Assembly (NCBI GenBank): GCA_009838515.1
Contig: VXRL01000080.1
Location: 34,072 to 98,071, forward strand
Reading direction: 5' to 3'
DNA length: 64,000 nt
From: Terriglobia bacterium
GTDB taxonomy: Bacteria > Acidobacteriota > Terriglobia > Bryobacterales > UBA6623
Position 1 is the first letter of the stretch; every line of letters starts with the position of its first letter. Positions 61,943-64,000 of the stretch are shown piece after piece. The translations under genes were made by a program, and so were the position numbers. A model generated the notes under the pieces. It made no database searches. It saw only the letters and a list, made by a program, of their open reading frames with translations, and was not told the DNA's origin.

Positions 61943-61971
61943 TTGACATCAGCGCAAACTGGTAGTAGATT
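61943..61971 (+). promoter_or_regulatory. Sigma-70-like promoter for the TonB receptor
   Basis: TTGACA at 61943-61948 is a perfect -35 box. After exactly 17 bases comes TAGATT (61966-61971), a fair -10. The receptor ATG follows at 62035 with GGAGG 6 nt upstream. The region is AT-rich relative to its surroundings and lies between divergent genes. Confidence 0.65.
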
Positions 61972-62034
61972 GGCTTTGCTGATCTGTATGGGGTCAGCAT
62001 AAACGACGAGGGGTCATTGTACACGGAGGCAACC

Positions 62035-64000
62035 ATGGTCTATTCAGCAGTCTCGGCCGCCCGATTGGGGGCGGCTTTACTTGTCTTGGCGATGGTTGCG
62101 TTCGCACAAACCGAACGCGGAACGGTCCGCGGCACCGTCTCGGACACGACGGGCGCCACCATCGGTGACGTCACCGTGACGGCGACCAACCAAGACACCG
62201 GAGTGGTGTCGGAAACAGTATCAACAGCTGCGGGCATTTACCAGATCCCGCAGATCCGGCCAGGAACCTATACGGTCCAGGCCGAGTTTAGCGGGTTCAA
62301 GACGTTCGTCCGCGAGAACATCCGCGTCGCGGCGGGAGCGATTGTGCCCCTCGACCTGCAGATGGAGGTCGGTGACGTGACCGAGAGCGTCACGGTTTCG
62401 GCTGCGGCCATAACCCTGAAGACCGAAAGCACCGAAGTCAGCACCGAAGTGAATCCGAAGTCCTTCGTGGAGTTGCCCTTGCAGGTGGTTGGCGGTAGCG
62501 GAAGAGCCGTGGAATCCTTCATCTTCCTCGCCCCCGGGACGAGCGGAAACACGTTCGATGCCCACATCAACGGCAGCCAGACCCTGAGCAAAGAGATCCA
62601 GATGGACGGGATGAGCATGACGACCGCCGAGGTGGGCGGCGATCCACGGGTGATTCTCTTGCCTCCCGAGGCAGTACAGGAGTTTTCGCTGCTGACCAAC
62701 AATTACCCTGCCGAATACGGCAATAGCGGTGGCGGTGTTGAGCGACTCGTGGTGCGGTCCGGCACAAACGAATTCCACGGGAACGCGTATGAGTTCCTGC
62801 GCAACGACAAACTGGACGCGAGTGGCTTTTTCGCGCCCAAGCGATCAATTCAGCGCAGGAACGAGTTCGGCGCCAGCTTCGGCGGCCCCATTGTCAGGAA
62901 TCGCAGCTTCTTCTTCATGAACTGGCATTGGTACAAGTACCGGTCAGGAGCGCTCAACCAATCCGGGTCTGTTCCGACGCCAATGATGAAGCGGGGTGAT
63001 TTCAGCGAATTGATTCCAGCAGGGGAAGGAATCATCTACGATCCGGGAACGACCCGACCAGTTGGAACAGGATTCGAGCGCGATCCGTTTCCCGGCAACG
63101 AGATACCTTCCAGCCTACACAGCTCGATCTCCAACAAGATCTGGGCCTTGGTCCCGGATCCCGACGGGCCCGGCTTGTTCAACAACATATTCGCCCAGGG
63201 AAACTCGCGCAACGACAACCGCAACAACACGATCAAGCTGGACCACAGCCTCGCCGATGCCCACCGTCTCAGCATCATGTACACCTTCGGAAAGAACACT
63301 GACAACGGACCCTTCGCGGTGCTTCCGCAGCCAGTTTCGGACTCGAGGCAGGGAGTGCGCGGCCCGGTAGCCAACAACGGGCGGATCAACTACGACTGGA
63401 TTGTCAGCCCCACGATTCTGTTCCACATGGGCGCAGGAATCAGTCGCCAGGATCAGCTCCTCGTCAACGAGGAGACCGAGGGAATGGGGTGGAACGAGCA
63501 GCTCGGGATTCGGGGCACGGATAACGGCCCGTTCCCCGAGATCATAATCGACCCCTGGAACAGCTACGCCCGTCACCAGCGGGGGCTGTCCACGGTTTCC
63601 ACGACCTACCTGTACAGTCCCAGCCTGTCCTGGACCAAGGGCAAGCACAATGTCAAGTTCGGAGCCGAGGTTCGCAAGCTGCAAAACAATCTTGCGCTTT
63701 CGCCGCACACCGGCAACTTCACGTTCAACCGCAATGAAACCGCGTTGCCGGGTGTTACGGGCACCGGCAACGTCCTGGCCAGTTTCCTTCTGGGCGATGT
63801 GGATAGCGGCTCCTTCAACATCCGAGCACGGACGGGCACTCGACATTCCTACACGGCTCTTTACGTGCAAGACGACTACAAAGTCCTGCCCAACGTAACC
63901 CTGAATCTGGGTGTGCGCTGGGACATCTTCACTCCGCTAACGGAGGTCAACGACCAGCACTCGGTCATGGATCCCAACTTGCCGAATCCCGGTGCGGACG
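62035..64000 (+). CDS. TonB-dependent receptor with carboxypeptidase-regulatory-like domain (Oar-like), 3' partial
   Basis: The first 655 residues of a receptor that runs off the window. GGAGG lies 6 nt before ATG 62035. A signal peptide ending VAFAQ is followed by the carboxypeptidase-like Ig domain (GTVRGTVSDTTGATIGDVTV, AGIYQIPQIRPGTYTVQAEF), then a plug (LPPEAVQEFSLLTNNYPAEYG, GTNEFHGNAYEFLRNDKLDA) and barrel strands (FFFMNWHWYKYR, DYKVLPNVTLNLGVRWD). This architecture is typical of acidobacterial Oar-like receptors thought to import carbohydrates or other large ligands. It is divergent from the PSD1/DUF1501 operon, so the two may serve the same substrate. Confidence 0.93.
   Translation, partial: MVYSAVSAARLGAALLVLAMVAFAQTERGTVRGTVSDTTGATIGDVTVTATNQDTGVVSETVSTAAGIYQIPQIRPGTYTVQAEFSGFKTFVRENIRVAAGAIVPLDLQMEVGDVTESVTVSAAAITLKTESTEVSTEVNPKSFVELPLQVVGGSGRAVESFIFLAPGTSGNTFDAHINGSQTLSKEIQMDGMSMTTAEVGGDPRVILLPPEAVQEFSLLTNNYPAEYGNSGGGVERLVVRSGTNEFHGNAYEFLRNDKLDASGFFAPKRSIQRRNEFGASFGGPIVRNRSFFFMNWHWYKYRSGALNQSGSVPTPMMKRGDFSELIPAGEGIIYDPGTTRPVGTGFERDPFPGNEIPSSLHSSISNKIWALVPDPDGPGLFNNIFAQGNSRNDNRNNTIKLDHSLADAHRLSIMYTFGKNTDNGPFAVLPQPVSDSRQGVRGPVANNGRINYDWIVSPTILFHMGAGISRQDQLLVNEETEGMGWNEQLGIRGTDNGPFPEIIIDPWNSYARHQRGLSTVSTTYLYSPSLSWTKGKHNVKFGAEVRKLQNNLALSPHTGNFTFNRNETALPGVTGTGNVLASFLLGDVDSGSFNIRARTGTRHSYTALYVQDDYKVLPNVTLNLGVRWDIFTPLTEVNDQHSVMDPNLPNPGAD

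Overview
The window is high-GC bacterial DNA most consistent with an Acidobacteriota genome, probably of the Solibacter/Bryobacterales type. This placement rests on gene content only: large Oar-like TonB-dependent receptors, repeated PSCyt1/DUF1549/DUF1553, DUF1501 and DUF1592/DUF1552 surface modules, a secretin with a C-terminal cohesin domain, many Tat-exported enzymes, and housekeeping genes (ruvX, smpB, mutS2, efp, sppA) mixed with catabolic genes. Planctomycetes share the PSCyt/DUF modules but not this receptor set. The first ~70 bases are a poly-C/poly-G tract that looks like a contig end. The last gene (a TonB receptor) runs off the right edge. I saw no rRNA, tRNA, CRISPR array, insertion sequence or phage genes.

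Layout. 0.1-2 kb: ruvX and a sulfatase, both on the minus strand. 2.6-7 kb: exported metallohydrolases (an amidohydrolase and a CehA/McbA-like protein) and a DUF362 protein. 7.2-10.6 kb: a YjhG/YagF-type sugar-acid dehydratase that runs tail-to-tail with, and slightly overlaps, a Tat-exported mannonate dehydratase-like enolase-superfamily protein. 10.8-12.7 kb: two tandem HNH endonucleases, a possible modification-dependent restriction pair. 13-19.6 kb: UDP-glucuronate decarboxylase, two more sulfatases, an SDR, a TIGR01777 epimerase and rfbD. 19.7-22.2 kb: a sulfate-activation operon, sat-cysH-cysC. 22.2-23.7 kb: a Ca2+/Na+ antiporter and a VapB antitoxin whose vapC is reduced to a fragment.

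24.1-30.8 kb: a PSD1 cytochrome protein, a NUDIX hydrolase, mutS2 and a small unknown. 30.8-37.5 kb: smpB (minus), then a secretin-cohesin protein, two pseudopilins, sppA and efp. 37.5-44 kb: an amidase, a DUF1592-DUF1552 pair, a DUF1080 protein and a FAH-family hydrolase. 44.4-45 kb: HigA with a frameshifted, N-terminally truncated higB. 45-50.2 kb: a minus-strand set of SMP-30 lactonase, lipocalin-like protein, enolase-superfamily dehydratase and TonB receptor. 50.5-61.8 kb: an 11-kb minus-strand operon of PSD1, DUF1501, PPC, Ig/DUF1549/DUF1553 and DUF1501 proteins. It is divergent from a second TonB receptor that has a good sigma-70 promoter.

How it fits together. The content points to scavenging of (sulfated) polysaccharide: surface cytochrome/DUF modules and TonB receptors at the envelope, three sulfatases, and sugar-acid enzymes (lactonase, IlvD- and enolase-type dehydratases, SDR, FAH hydrolase) that together resemble a non-phosphorylating sugar-acid route. 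The sulfate-activation operon could both assimilate sulfate and make PAPS. The least understood parts are the 11-kb DUF operon, the HNH pair, the secretin-cohesin fusion, and the two toxin-antitoxin loci that keep the antitoxin but have a broken toxin.
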